NCBI RefSeq assembly: GCF_030269545.1 | Contig: NZ_BSTN01000013.1 | Location: forward strand, 62,001 to 126,000 | DNA from: Actinomadura sp. NBRC 104425 | GTDB taxonomy: Bacteria > Actinomycetota > Actinomycetes > Streptosporangiales > Streptosporangiaceae | DNA length: 64,000 bases | Direction of reading: 5' to 3' | Shown: one piece after another, positions 45,264 through 53,187 of the stretch | How positions within the stretch are numbered: the first letter of the stretch is position 1 | Layout: each line of letters opens with the position of its first letter | The notes under the pieces: model-generated | What the model was told of the DNA's origin: nothing | Seen by the model: only the letters and a program-made list of their open reading frames with translations | Database searches by the model: none | Translations under genes and position numbers: made by a program

Positions 45264-45455
45264 GCGGCGCTCCCTCCTTGTTCAGGGTGTGAGGAAGGGC
45301 ACCCGGCTCCGTCCAGCGGGTACGCGCCCCCGCCCGGCGGGGTTCAACGCGCCGCAGAAGAAATCCGGAACGGACTTCGGAACGAACATCGAGCGGGTTG
45401 CGCGGCCGTCCGCGGATCACGCGGCGTGACCGAGCCGCAGCGGGGCGGCGACGGG

Positions 45456-45484
45456 CGCTTAGGCGGCGCTCAGCGGCGGGTCAA
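45456..45484 (-). promoter_or_regulatory. Promoter of the DUF1996 gene
   Basis: On the minus strand TTGACC (45484-45479) and TAAGCG (45461-45456) are separated by 17 bases, an SigA-like arrangement. The 5' leader would be about 185 bases. Confidence 0.45.
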
Positions 45485-45554
45485 GCGAACCTTAAACGCG
45501 CGCGTCGCGTCCCCGCCGGGGCCTAGCCTCGGCGATGTCAGCGATCTTCGATCC

Positions 45555-45619
45555 GGGCGGGCGGCCCGCGCGGTGCTCGATCGACGCACCCGGCTTCCAG
45601 CCGCGCGGGCCGCCCGCCC
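45555..45619 (-). terminator. 19-bp perfect inverted repeat downstream of the azoreductase
   Basis: gggcgggcggcccgcgcgg (45555-45573) is the exact reverse complement of 45601-45619, with a 27-base loop. It lies about 105 bases past the azoreductase stop and may terminate its transcript. The long loop is unusual for a simple terminator. Confidence 0.45.
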
Positions 45620-45722
45620 CCTCCTCTGGAAAGGGGGCGCACGAGGTACAGCAGGCACACGACACCGTGGGTACGCGCGGGGCGCCCGCCGTGTTCGACC
45701 CCCTACCCCGCAACCTTGACGA

Positions 45723-46439
45723 TCACGGGTGGGGCGCGCGCACGGCGCGGCCGTCCCCGCAGGCCAGCGCGGCGACCTCGGCCCGCGCCTCCGCCAGCGA
45801 ACGCGCCGCGAAGTCCCGCAGGTGCGCGAGCTGCGGGAGATGCTCGGCCATCGTCATCTCCGCGTGCACGAAGCGCAGGTTGTCTTCGGGTACGCCGAGG
45901 TGCTCGCGGAAGTACGCCCGCAGGTACGGCTCCTGGAAGTCGCATCCGTGCCGCGGGGTCTGCGGCCCGTAGGCGCCGCCGCGCGCGGTGACCACCACGA
46001 CCGCGGTGTCCCGCAGCACGCCGGCCCCGGTTTCGGGGTCGAGGTAGGCGCCGGGGAAGGTGATCCGGTCGATCCACGCCTTCAGCGCGGCGGGCACCGA
46101 GAAGTTGTACATGGGCGCGCCGATCAGGATCGTGTCGGCGGCCCGCACCTCTTCGACCAGGGACCGGGTCAGCGCCCAGTCGCGCCGCTCGGCGTCGTCC
46201 GCGGCCAGCGCCGCCACCTGGTCGAGCGGGACGAGCCCGCGCTTCTCCACGCGCCGCCCGAGGTCGACGTACGGCGCCCCGAGCGGCGGAACCGGATCGG
46301 CCGCCAGGTCGCGGTACCGGTACCCGGCCGCCGGGCCGTGCCGGCGCCGCCACTCCTCGGCGAACATCGAGGTCAGCCGCCTGCTGACGGAGCCGTCCGC
46401 ATGGTCGGCCCCGGAGTCCAGATGCAGCAGGGATATCAT
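45723..46439 (-). CDS. FMN-dependent NADH-azoreductase (flavodoxin fold)
   Basis: A 238-residue AzoR-type flavoprotein reducing quinones or azo bonds with NADH. The phosphate loop is LLHLDSGADHADGSVSR, and FMN-binding GAPMYNFSVPAALKAWIDRI and VVTARGGAYG are conserved. ATG 46439 (MISLLHLDSG) matches the family start; a GTG at 46454 is also in frame. The gene is divergent from an ECF41-type sigma gene 96 bases away, which commonly controls a neighbouring oxidoreductase. Confidence 0.88.
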   Translation of the reverse strand: MISLLHLDSGADHADGSVSRRLTSMFAEEWRRRHGPAAGYRYRDLAADPVPPLGAPYVDLGRRVEKRGLVPLDQVAALAADDAERRDWALTRSLVEEVRAADTILIGAPMYNFSVPAALKAWIDRITFPGAYLDPETGAGVLRDTAVVVVTARGGAYGPQTPRHGCDFQEPYLRAYFREHLGVPEDNLRFVHAEMTMAEHLPQLAHLRDFAARSLAEARAEVAALACGDGRAVRAPHP

Positions 46440-46534
46440 GCTCTCACCGTCCACTCGGCCCCCTGACCGGCAGGGGCGCGTCCTGTTGTCCGTTCACCGC
46501 CCTTACGACGACGCGCGCCGAGGAAAGGTGACCG

Positions 46535-47431
46535 ATGGACGATCAGGTTGCGCTGGCCGAGCTTTTCGACCGCTCCCGGGGGCAGCTGCGGGGCATGGCG
46601 TTCCGCATGCTCGGTTCGGCGGACGAGGCGGACGACGCCGTGCAGGAGGCGTGGCTGCGGGCCAGCCGCGCCGGTTCGGGCGAGGTGGCCAACAAGGCGG
46701 CCTGGCTCACCACGATCGTCGGCCGGGTGTGCCTGGACATGCTGCGCTCGCGCCGCCGGCGCGGCGAGCATCTGGTCGACACGGCCGGTTTCGAAGCGCT
46801 GACGGCCGCGGACGGCGCCGCCGGCCCGGAGGACGAGGCGGTGCTGGCCGACTCGGTCGGGCTCGCCCTGCTGGTGGTGCTGGACGCGCTCGGCCCCGCC
46901 GAACGCGTCGCCTACGTGCTGCACGACCTGTTCGCCGTGCCGTTCGAGGAGATCGCCCGCATCGTGGAGCGGTCGCCGGCCGCGGCCAAGAAGCTGGCCA
47001 GCCGCGCCCGGCGCCGCGTCCACGGGCGGCCGGACGCGCCGGCCGCCGACCTGGCCCGTCAGCGGCGGGTGGTGGACGCCTTCCTCGCCGCGTCCCGGGC
47101 GGGCGACCTGGACGCCCTGCTCGCGGTGCTGGCGCCGGACGCCGTACGGCGCAGCGACCGCGCCGCGCCGGCCGAGGCCGAGGTGCGCGGCGCCCGCCGC
47201 ATCGCCGAGGAGACCGCCGGCAACGCCGCCCGCGCCCGGTTCGCCCGGCCCGCGCTGGTGGACGGCCGGGTCGGGCTGGTCGTCGCGCCGCGCGGGCGGC
47301 TGCGGCTGGTGCTGCGGCTGACGATCGGCGGCGACCGGGTCGAGGTGATCGACGTCATCGGCGACCCGGACCGCCTGCGCGGGACGCGCGTCGCCCTGCT
47401 CGACGCGCCGCCGCCCGTGCGGGCCGCCTGA
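46535..47431 (+). CDS. ECF41-type RNA polymerase sigma factor (SigJ-like)
   Basis: A 298-residue extracytoplasmic-function sigma factor. Region 2 is LFDRSRGQLRGMAFRMLGSA with DEADDAVQEAWLRA. Region 4 is LGPAERVAYVLHDLFAVPFE with ARIVERSPAAAKKLASRAR. About 110 extra C-terminal residues form a SnoaL-like domain (VVDAFLAASRAGDLDALLAV), the ECF41 hallmark, which modulates activity in place of an anti-sigma factor. The expected target is an adjacent redox gene, here the divergent azoreductase (inference). Confidence 0.92.
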   Translation: MDDQVALAELFDRSRGQLRGMAFRMLGSADEADDAVQEAWLRASRAGSGEVANKAAWLTTIVGRVCLDMLRSRRRRGEHLVDTAGFEALTAADGAAGPEDEAVLADSVGLALLVVLDALGPAERVAYVLHDLFAVPFEEIARIVERSPAAAKKLASRARRRVHGRPDAPAADLARQRRVVDAFLAASRAGDLDALLAVLAPDAVRRSDRAAPAEAEVRGARRIAEETAGNAARARFARPALVDGRVGLVVAPRGRLRLVLRLTIGGDRVEVIDVIGDPDRLRGTRVALLDAPPPVRAA

Positions 47432-47485
47432 CGGCGGGCCCGCGCCGGACGCGCGCCGAGCAGGTGCGCAGTGCGTGCGGGGTCG

Positions 47486-48259
47486 TCAGGAGGAGCGGGC
47501 CGCCTTCAGGTGGGCGGCGGCGGCCTGCTCGAGGTGGACCAGGTCGGAGGAGACGGTCGCGAACGTGTAGCCGTCGGCGAGGCGGGCGGCGGCGGTGGCG
47601 CCGTCCGGGCAGTGGAAGCCCGCCGCGATGCCCGCCTTGGCGGCGGCCTCGGCGATCCGCGCCGTCGCGTCGGCGAACGCGTCGGCCACGTCCGGGTCGC
47701 CGGGGAACCGGCCGCCGAGCGCCAGGGTCAGGTCGGACGGGCCGACGTACACCCCGTCCAGGCCGGGCACGACGCAGATCTCGTCGAGGTTCTCCAGCGC
47801 CCCGGCCGTCTCGATCATCACCACGCAGGCGACGGCCTGGTCGGACTCGGCAGGGCGCGGGCCGACGCGCAGCCCCGCCCGCATCGGCCCGTAGCTGCGC
47901 ACGCCGTGCGGCGGGTAGCGGCAGAACGAGACGGCGGCCGCGGCGTCCTCGGCGTTGTTCACCAGCGGGACGATCACGCCGCGGGCCCCGGCGTCCAGGG
48001 CGCTGCCGATCCAGTACCCGTCGTTGGCCGGGACGCGGACCATGCCCGCCGACACGCCGCGGGCGTCGATCGCCGTCATCGCCGACAGCCAGCCCGGATA
48101 GGCCATGAGCCCGTGCTGGCCGTCGGCGCAGACGTAGTCGTAGCCGAGGCCGGCGATGCGCTCGGTGCCGACGGGGTTGTCGCACACCACCCAGTAGCCG
48201 AGCAGGCGTTCGCGGGCGCGCAGCCGGGCGGCGAAGGCGGACGGTCCGTTGTCGCTCAT
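47486..48259 (-). CDS. HpcH/HpaI-type aldolase
   Basis: A 257-residue class II (divalent-metal) pyruvate aldolase of the HpcH/HpaI/GarL family. It shows DYVCADGQHGLMAYP, the metal Glu in CVVMIETAGALENLDEI and VYVGPSDLTLALG. It would split a 2-keto-3-deoxy acid into pyruvate (or a hydroxypyruvate-type donor) and an aldehyde. ATG 48259 follows aaaagga. It is the last gene of the permease/dehydrogenase/reductase/aldolase operon, so a sugar acid is the likely substrate (inference). Confidence 0.9.
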   Translation of the reverse strand: MSDNGPSAFAARLRARERLLGYWVVCDNPVGTERIAGLGYDYVCADGQHGLMAYPGWLSAMTAIDARGVSAGMVRVPANDGYWIGSALDAGARGVIVPLVNNAEDAAAAVSFCRYPPHGVRSYGPMRAGLRVGPRPAESDQAVACVVMIETAGALENLDEICVVPGLDGVYVGPSDLTLALGGRFPGDPDVADAFADATARIAEAAAKAGIAAGFHCPDGATAAARLADGYTFATVSSDLVHLEQAAAAHLKAARSS

Positions 48260-48297
48260 ATCAGTGGTCCTTTTATCGGTGATCCTGTGCGGCGTGG

Positions 48298-49299
48298 TCA
48301 GCGGTTGTAGGCGGGCGCGGGACCGCGCAGGCGCTCCCAGACAGCGTCGCAGAGCTCGAGGAGGTCCGCGCCGGGCGGGGGCCCCTGGGCCGCGGCGATG
48401 TTGGCCTCCAGGTGCTCGACCTTGGACGAGCCGACGAGCACCGCGCCCACGGCGGGACGCGACAGCAGCCAGCGGAACGCCAGCTCCGGCAGGGTCAGGC
48501 CGGCCTCGGCGGCGCCCTCGGCGAGCGCCTCGACGGCCTCGAACAGGCGCCGGTCCCAGTACCGCCGCCGGTACATCTCGGCCAGGCCCGAGTCGCCGAA
48601 CCGGCCGGTGGCGGGCGACTCGTCGAACCGGTGCCGGCCGGTCAGCAGCCCGCCGCCCAGCGGGTTGTAGACGATGTTGACCAGCCCGGCGCGCTCGGCG
48701 AACTCGGTGTACTCCTCCTCGATGCGCCGGCTGATCAGGTTGTACAGCGGCTGGGACAGCACCGGGACGGGCGCGCCGCGGCCGGCCGCGGCGGCGCGCA
48801 GCTCGGCGATCTGCCAGGCGGCGAAGTTGGACACCCCGACGTAGCGGATCTTGCCGGCGGCGACCTGCTCGGCCAGCGCGTCCAGGGTCTCCTCGATCGG
48901 GGTGCGCCGGTCGGGCTGGTGCAGGTAGTAGACGTCGAGCCGGTCGGTGCGCAGCCGGCGCAGGCTGCCGTCCAGGCAGCGGCGGATCGCCTCGGCCGAC
49001 AGCGGCGGGGCGTCCCCGGCGTCGGGGTGCGGGATGCCGACCTTGCCGGCCAGCAGGAAGCGGTCGCGGCGGGTCGCCAGCAGCTCGCCGAGGATCTCCT
49101 CGCAGGCGCCGCCGGCGTAGCCGTTGGCGGTGTCGAGCATCGTGACGCCCGCGTCGGCGGCGACGTCCAGCATCCGCGCGGCGGTGTCGCGGCCCGCGGT
49201 GTCGCCGAACGTCATCGTGCCCAGCACCAGCCGGGACAGCTCCAGGTCGGTGCCCGGTACCGGGACGGTCTCCATGGTCCTCTCCGTCATGATCGTCAC
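48298..49299 (-). CDS. Aldo/keto reductase
   Basis: A 333-residue NADPH-dependent oxidoreductase with (beta/alpha)8 fold. The catalytic set appears as MLDTANGYAGG (Asp, Tyr), FLLAGKVGI (Lys) and DVYYLHQPDRRTP (His), and the cofactor site as GAVLVGSSKVEHLEANI. GTG 49299 overlaps the preceding stop (GTGA). An ATG at 49275 with a ggagagg site is an equally good start. It probably interconverts an aldehyde and alcohol in the same sugar-acid route. Confidence 0.9.
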   Translation of the reverse strand: MTIMTERTMETVPVPGTDLELSRLVLGTMTFGDTAGRDTAARMLDVAADAGVTMLDTANGYAGGACEEILGELLATRRDRFLLAGKVGIPHPDAGDAPPLSAEAIRRCLDGSLRRLRTDRLDVYYLHQPDRRTPIEETLDALAEQVAAGKIRYVGVSNFAAWQIAELRAAAAGRGAPVPVLSQPLYNLISRRIEEEYTEFAERAGLVNIVYNPLGGGLLTGRHRFDESPATGRFGDSGLAEMYRRRYWDRRLFEAVEALAEGAAEAGLTLPELAFRWLLSRPAVGAVLVGSSKVEHLEANIAAAQGPPPGADLLELCDAVWERLRGPAPAYNR

Positions 49300-50267
49300 A
49301 CCACCGGGTTGGCGGGGTCGAGGCCGCGCAGGACGCGCACCACGTCGGTGGCGACCGTGGTGCCCATGGCGGCGTTGGCCTCGTGGCTGAACGCGCCGCA
49401 GTGCGGGGTGAGCACCACGTTGGGCGCGTCCAGCAGCGGGCTGCCGTGCGGCGGTTCACTGGCGAACACGTCGACCGCCGCGCCCGCCAGGCGGCCCTCG
49501 CGCAGCGCCTCGGCGAGCGCCGCCTCGTCGACCAGCCCGCCGCGGGCGGTGTTGACCAGGTAGGCGCCGGGCCGCAGGCGGGCCAGCTCGGCGCGGCCCA
49601 GCAGCGGCGGGGCGCCGGGCGCCAGCGGCAGGTGCAGGGTGACCGCGTCGGCGGCTTGCAGGCACTCGTCCAGGCCGGCGGCGCGGACGCCGTGCTCGGC
49701 GAAGACCTCGGCGGGCAGGTGCGGGTCGTGGGCGACGACGGTCATGTCGAAGCCGCGGGCGCGGCGCGCCACGGCCTGGCCGATGCGGCCGAAGCCGATC
49801 ACGGCGAGGGTGCGGCCCGCCAGCTCGGGGCCGAAAAACCGGTCCCAGCGGCCCTGCACGACCGAGCTGTGCGCCGGGACGATCTGCCGCACCGCCGCCA
49901 GCAGCAGCGCCATGGTCATGTCCGCGACGGCCGTGGTGTTGGCGCCGGGGGCGTTGACGACGCGGATACCGGCGGCTTTCGCGGCCGCCACGTCGATGTT
50001 GTCGACGCCGACGCCGTGCTTGGCGATCACGCGCAGCGACGGCGCCGCCTCGATCACCCTGGCGGTCACCGGGTCCAGTCCGACGATCAGCGCGGCGGCG
50101 CCGGCCGCCTCCTGGACCAGTTCGTCCTCCGCCAGCGGGTGCGCGAAGCGGGAGCGCCGCGCCGGGACGCCCGCCTCCTCGAACACCCGCCACGGGCTGT
50201 CGGTGTACCGGGCGAAGCTCTGGGTGGTCACCACCACTTCGCCCGTAGAGCCGGACATATCCGTCAT
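49296..50267 (-). CDS. D-2-hydroxyacid dehydrogenase (SerA-like)
   Basis: A 323-residue NAD-dependent dehydrogenase. The Rossmann motif is LAVIGFGRIGQAVARRARGF. Catalytic Arg, Glu and His appear in LVNTARGGLVDEAAL, DVFASEPP and LTPHCGAFSHEA. ATG 50267 overlaps the permease stop (ATGA). In this operon it likely oxidises or reduces a sugar-derived 2-hydroxy/2-keto acid rather than 3-phosphoglycerate (inference from context). Confidence 0.92.
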   Translation of the reverse strand: MTDMSGSTGEVVVTTQSFARYTDSPWRVFEEAGVPARRSRFAHPLAEDELVQEAAGAAALIVGLDPVTARVIEAAPSLRVIAKHGVGVDNIDVAAAKAAGIRVVNAPGANTTAVADMTMALLLAAVRQIVPAHSSVVQGRWDRFFGPELAGRTLAVIGFGRIGQAVARRARGFDMTVVAHDPHLPAEVFAEHGVRAAGLDECLQAADAVTLHLPLAPGAPPLLGRAELARLRPGAYLVNTARGGLVDEAALAEALREGRLAGAAVDVFASEPPHGSPLLDAPNVVLTPHCGAFSHEANAAMGTTVATDVVRVLRGLDPANPVV

Positions 50268-51700
50268 CCCCCTGATCCGATTTCGATTCCGAAGACCTCG
50301 AGCACCGTGTAGACCCCCAGGAAGCTGATCGCGATGGTGCTGAGCACGAGTGCGGCGGTGAGCAGCCGGCCGTCCCGGAACTCGCGGTCCACCTCGGCGC
50401 GCCGCAGCCACCACACCGCGATGACGACGGCGATCAGGAAGATCCCTCCGCCGATGCCGCCGATCTGCACCATGAGCACCGGCGACTGCAGGTAGAGGAA
50501 GAACAGCGCCCACAGCGGCGGCAGTGTCAGCGTCAGGATGCGGATGACGCGCTGCCGCTTGCGCACGTCGGTCCAGTCGAACACGCCCAGCAGCCCCAGG
50601 GTGTTGGTCCACAGCCGCGGCACGCTGGCCGACGAGGCGATGGCGGTGGAGTACAGCACGGCGAACGCGCCCGCCAGGAACAGGTACTCCGCCCACGGGC
50701 CGAGGGTGTCGGTGTAGATGCGCGACAGCGTGGTGATCATCTCGTTGCCCTCGGGCACCAGGTTCTGCGGGTGCAGCACGGCCGCGCCGATCAGGTAGAA
50801 CGACAGCGTGCACAGGGTGCACACGGCCCAGGCGGCCAGGGCGTCCACGCGCATGACGCGGATCCAGCCGCGCGCCCGGCGGGCGCGCTCGGCGGTGCCG
50901 TCGTCGGGGCCGGTCCAGCGGGCGTAGCCCTTCTCGATGCACCAGTAGGTGTAGGTGGTCATCTCGTCGGCGCCGACGCCGGTGATGCCGAACATGGCCA
51001 CGGCGAAGCCGAGCGTCCCGGCGGGGACCGCGAACTCCAGCCCGGAGGCCAGGTCGGACGGGCCGTACCCGAAGTCGGTCAGCGGCAGGCCGAGGGCCAG
51101 CAGCACGGTCGCGACCGTGAACACCACGACGGTCAGGAACGCCGCCCGCTCGACGGTGCCGTACCGGTTGCGGTACAGCAGCAGGACGATGCTGAGCACG
51201 ACCGCCACCGTCCAGAAGGTCAGCGACGGCGTGGACAGCGGTTCGCCCACCACCGGGAGCAGCACGCTCAGCGCGGCCGCCGCGCCGCCGATGATGCCGC
51301 CGCGCTGCATCATCTTGGCGAAGTCCATGCCGATCCACAGCACGTTGATCCAGCCGACCCGGCCGAACCGCGGCGGGACGCGGCCGTAGCCCTCCAGCGC
51401 CGGGGAGCCGGTGAGGATCGTCCACTTGGCCAGCTCGATCTGCACCCAGACCTTCACCAGCGTGCTGACGATCACCAGCCACAGCAGGACGAAGCCCGCC
51501 TTGGCACCGAGCGAGGTCGTGGTGATCAGCTCGCCGGAGCCGACGACCGCCGCGGAAAGGATCATGCCCGGCCCGAGGTACCGGAGCGTGTCGCGCCGGC
51601 CGACCGGGGGTTCCTTCACGTCCTCCGCGCGCAGCGCATAGGGGTCGTCCGGCGATCCGGCGGGCTCGGGCGCCCGCGGAGCCTTGCTGTCCACCGCCAT
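50264..51700 (-). CDS. Nramp-related transporter with non-canonical metal site
   Basis: A 478-residue membrane protein with about eleven helices in the Nramp/APC fold (RYLGPGMILSAAVVGSGELI, GADEMTTYTYWCIEKGYARW). The metal-binding motifs of true Mn/Fe Nramps, DPGN in helix 1 and MPH in helix 6, read GPGM and FGITG here, so a different substrate is likely. Co-transcription with hydroxy-acid and aldolase genes suggests an organic-acid substrate (inference). ATG 51700. It is divergent from the acid-sugar kinase operon. Confidence 0.85.
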   Translation of the reverse strand: MAVDSKAPRAPEPAGSPDDPYALRAEDVKEPPVGRRDTLRYLGPGMILSAAVVGSGELITTTSLGAKAGFVLLWLVIVSTLVKVWVQIELAKWTILTGSPALEGYGRVPPRFGRVGWINVLWIGMDFAKMMQRGGIIGGAAAALSVLLPVVGEPLSTPSLTFWTVAVVLSIVLLLYRNRYGTVERAAFLTVVVFTVATVLLALGLPLTDFGYGPSDLASGLEFAVPAGTLGFAVAMFGITGVGADEMTTYTYWCIEKGYARWTGPDDGTAERARRARGWIRVMRVDALAAWAVCTLCTLSFYLIGAAVLHPQNLVPEGNEMITTLSRIYTDTLGPWAEYLFLAGAFAVLYSTAIASSASVPRLWTNTLGLLGVFDWTDVRKRQRVIRILTLTLPPLWALFFLYLQSPVLMVQIGGIGGGIFLIAVVIAVWWLRRAEVDREFRDGRLLTAALVLSTIAISFLGVYTVLEVFGIEIGSGG

Positions 51701-51762
51701 AGGGGATTCGTCCTTCCCGTTCGCGCCCGCGGGCGCGGTGCGCGCCCTCCGGGCGGCAACCC

Positions 51763-51860
51763 GCAGGTTACCTGCGCGTTACGCATGGCAGGTAACCACT
51801 TATGCGCGAATCACGCAAGAGTTGCCCGAGGTCGCCACAGAACAGTGCGTGTTTCGCGCA
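51763..51860. promoter_or_regulatory. Operator cluster between the two sugar-acid arms
   Basis: The divergent region holds a 13-base palindrome gcaggttacctgc (51763-51775) whose part ggttacctgc is repeated inverted as gcaggtaacc at 51788-51797. It also holds a 15-base inverted repeat tgcgcgaatcacgca (51803-51817) / tgcgtgtttcgcgca (51846-51860) with one mismatch; a related tgcgcgttacgca lies at 51773-51785. Such spaced repeats suit a looping DeoR-family repressor, encoded at 54167. Confidence 0.55.
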
Positions 51861-51942
51861 ATATCGGGTAGGGTGCGCGGTGAAAGACGAGCGCGGCCGG
51901 CATGCCGCGCTGCACAGGAGCGGACGGACGGGGGGCGCGGGC

Positions 51943-53187
51943 GTGGACGCACCGGGCACGCTGGTCGTCGCCGACGACCTGACCGGAGCCGCAGACGCGG
52001 GAATGCCCTTCGCGGCGCGCGGACTGCGCACGGTGGTCGCGCTGGGCACCGTGCCGCCCGGCACGGCGGTGACGGTCGTCGACACCGATTCCCGGCACGC
52101 CGACCCCGCCGCGGCCGCCGCGCGCGTCGCCGATGCGCTGCGCGACCGCCCGCCGGGCGCGGCGGTGCTGAAGAAGGTCGACTCGACGCTGCGCGGCAAC
52201 CTGGCCGCCGAGATCGGCGCGCTGGCCGGCGCGGTCGACGGGCCGGTGGTGTTCGCCCCGGCGTTCCCCGCGACCGGGCGCACGGTCCGCGACGGCGTCC
52301 CCCTCCTGGACGGCGTGCCGCTGAACCAGACCTCCGCGTGGGCGGCCGAGGCCCGGCCCGCGCCCGCCCGGGTCGCCGACGCCCTCGCGCCGCTGCCCAC
52401 CGAGCTCATCGGCCTGGCGGACGTGCGCGGCGACCCCGGCGGCCTGCGCGAACTGCTCGCCCGCGCGGGCGAGCGGGGCCGCGTGGCGGTCTGCGACGCC
52501 GTCACCGACGACGACCTGCACGCGATCGTCCGCGCCGGAGCCGGGCTCGGCGCCGCCTGGGCGGGCTCCGCCGGGCTGGCCGCCGCCCTCGCCGCCGCCC
52601 AGGCGCCGCCCGCGGCCGCCCCCGCCGCCTTGCCGCCCGTCCCGGGACGGGTCGTCGCCGTGATCGGCAGCGCGGGCGCGGTGGCGCGGGCCCAGGCGCA
52701 GCGCCTGGCCGAGCGGTTCGGCCGGTCGATGTTCATCGACGTGCCCGACCTGCTCGACGCCGGCCCGGGCGGGCCGGCCGGGCTCGCCGCCGCCGTCCCG
52801 GACGGCGACGTCGTCATCGCCCCGCGCCCCGACGGGCCGCCCGACCCGGCGGTGTCGCGGCGGCTGACCGAGGCGCTGGCCGCCGTGGCCGCCCCCGCCG
52901 CGGCCGAGGCCGGGCTGCTGGTGCTGACCGGCGGCGAGACCGCCCGCGCCGTGCTCGCCCGGTGCGGGCTGTCGGCGCTGACGCTGGTCGCCGAGGTCGC
53001 CACCGGCACCGTCCTGTCCCGGGCCGCCGCCTGTCCCGGCACGGCCGCCCCCGAGACCACCGGCGCCGACGCGGCGCCGCGCTCCCCGTACGTCATCACC
53101 AAGGCGGGCGGCTTCGGCGGACCGGAGACCCTGGTCGACGCGGTCGCCGCGGCCCGCGCCCTCCCCGCTGGAAGGAACCCCTCATGA
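51943..53187 (+). CDS. Four-carbon acid sugar kinase (OtnK/DtnK-type, DUF1537)
   Basis: A 414-residue ATP-dependent kinase of the Hrp-dependent effector/DUF1537 family that phosphorylates D-threonate, D-erythronate or related tetronates. The N-terminal LVVADDLTGAADAGMPFA and LKKVDSTLRGN and the C-terminal nucleotide loop LTGGETARAVL with ITKAGGFGG are conserved. GTG 51943 gives the family N-terminus. An in-frame GTG at 51880, five bases after a TAGGGT -10, probably marks the transcription start. pdxA2 overlaps by ATGA, so the pair should form a tetronate-to-dihydroxyacetone-phosphate route. Confidence 0.9.
   Translation: MDAPGTLVVADDLTGAADAGMPFAARGLRTVVALGTVPPGTAVTVVDTDSRHADPAAAAARVADALRDRPPGAAVLKKVDSTLRGNLAAEIGALAGAVDGPVVFAPAFPATGRTVRDGVPLLDGVPLNQTSAWAAEARPAPARVADALAPLPTELIGLADVRGDPGGLRELLARAGERGRVAVCDAVTDDDLHAIVRAGAGLGAAWAGSAGLAAALAAAQAPPAAAPAALPPVPGRVVAVIGSAGAVARAQAQRLAERFGRSMFIDVPDLLDAGPGGPAGLAAAVPDGDVVIAPRPDGPPDPAVSRRLTEALAAVAAPAAAEAGLLVLTGGETARAVLARCGLSALTLVAEVATGTVLSRAAACPGTAAPETTGADAAPRSPYVITKAGGFGGPETLVDAVAAARALPAGRNPS

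Larger units (their letters stand above)
45264..45722. other. 459-base intergenic region
   Basis: It holds the DUF1996 leader and promoter (45264-45484) and the 19-bp inverted repeat (45555-45619). Small open frames in it lack ribosome sites and recognisable products. Confidence 0.45.

Noticed and set aside
46440..46534. ECF41 consensus promoter in the azoreductase-sigma gap
   Set aside because: I could not find a convincing TGTCACA-type -35 with a correctly spaced -10 on either strand, so it is not listed.
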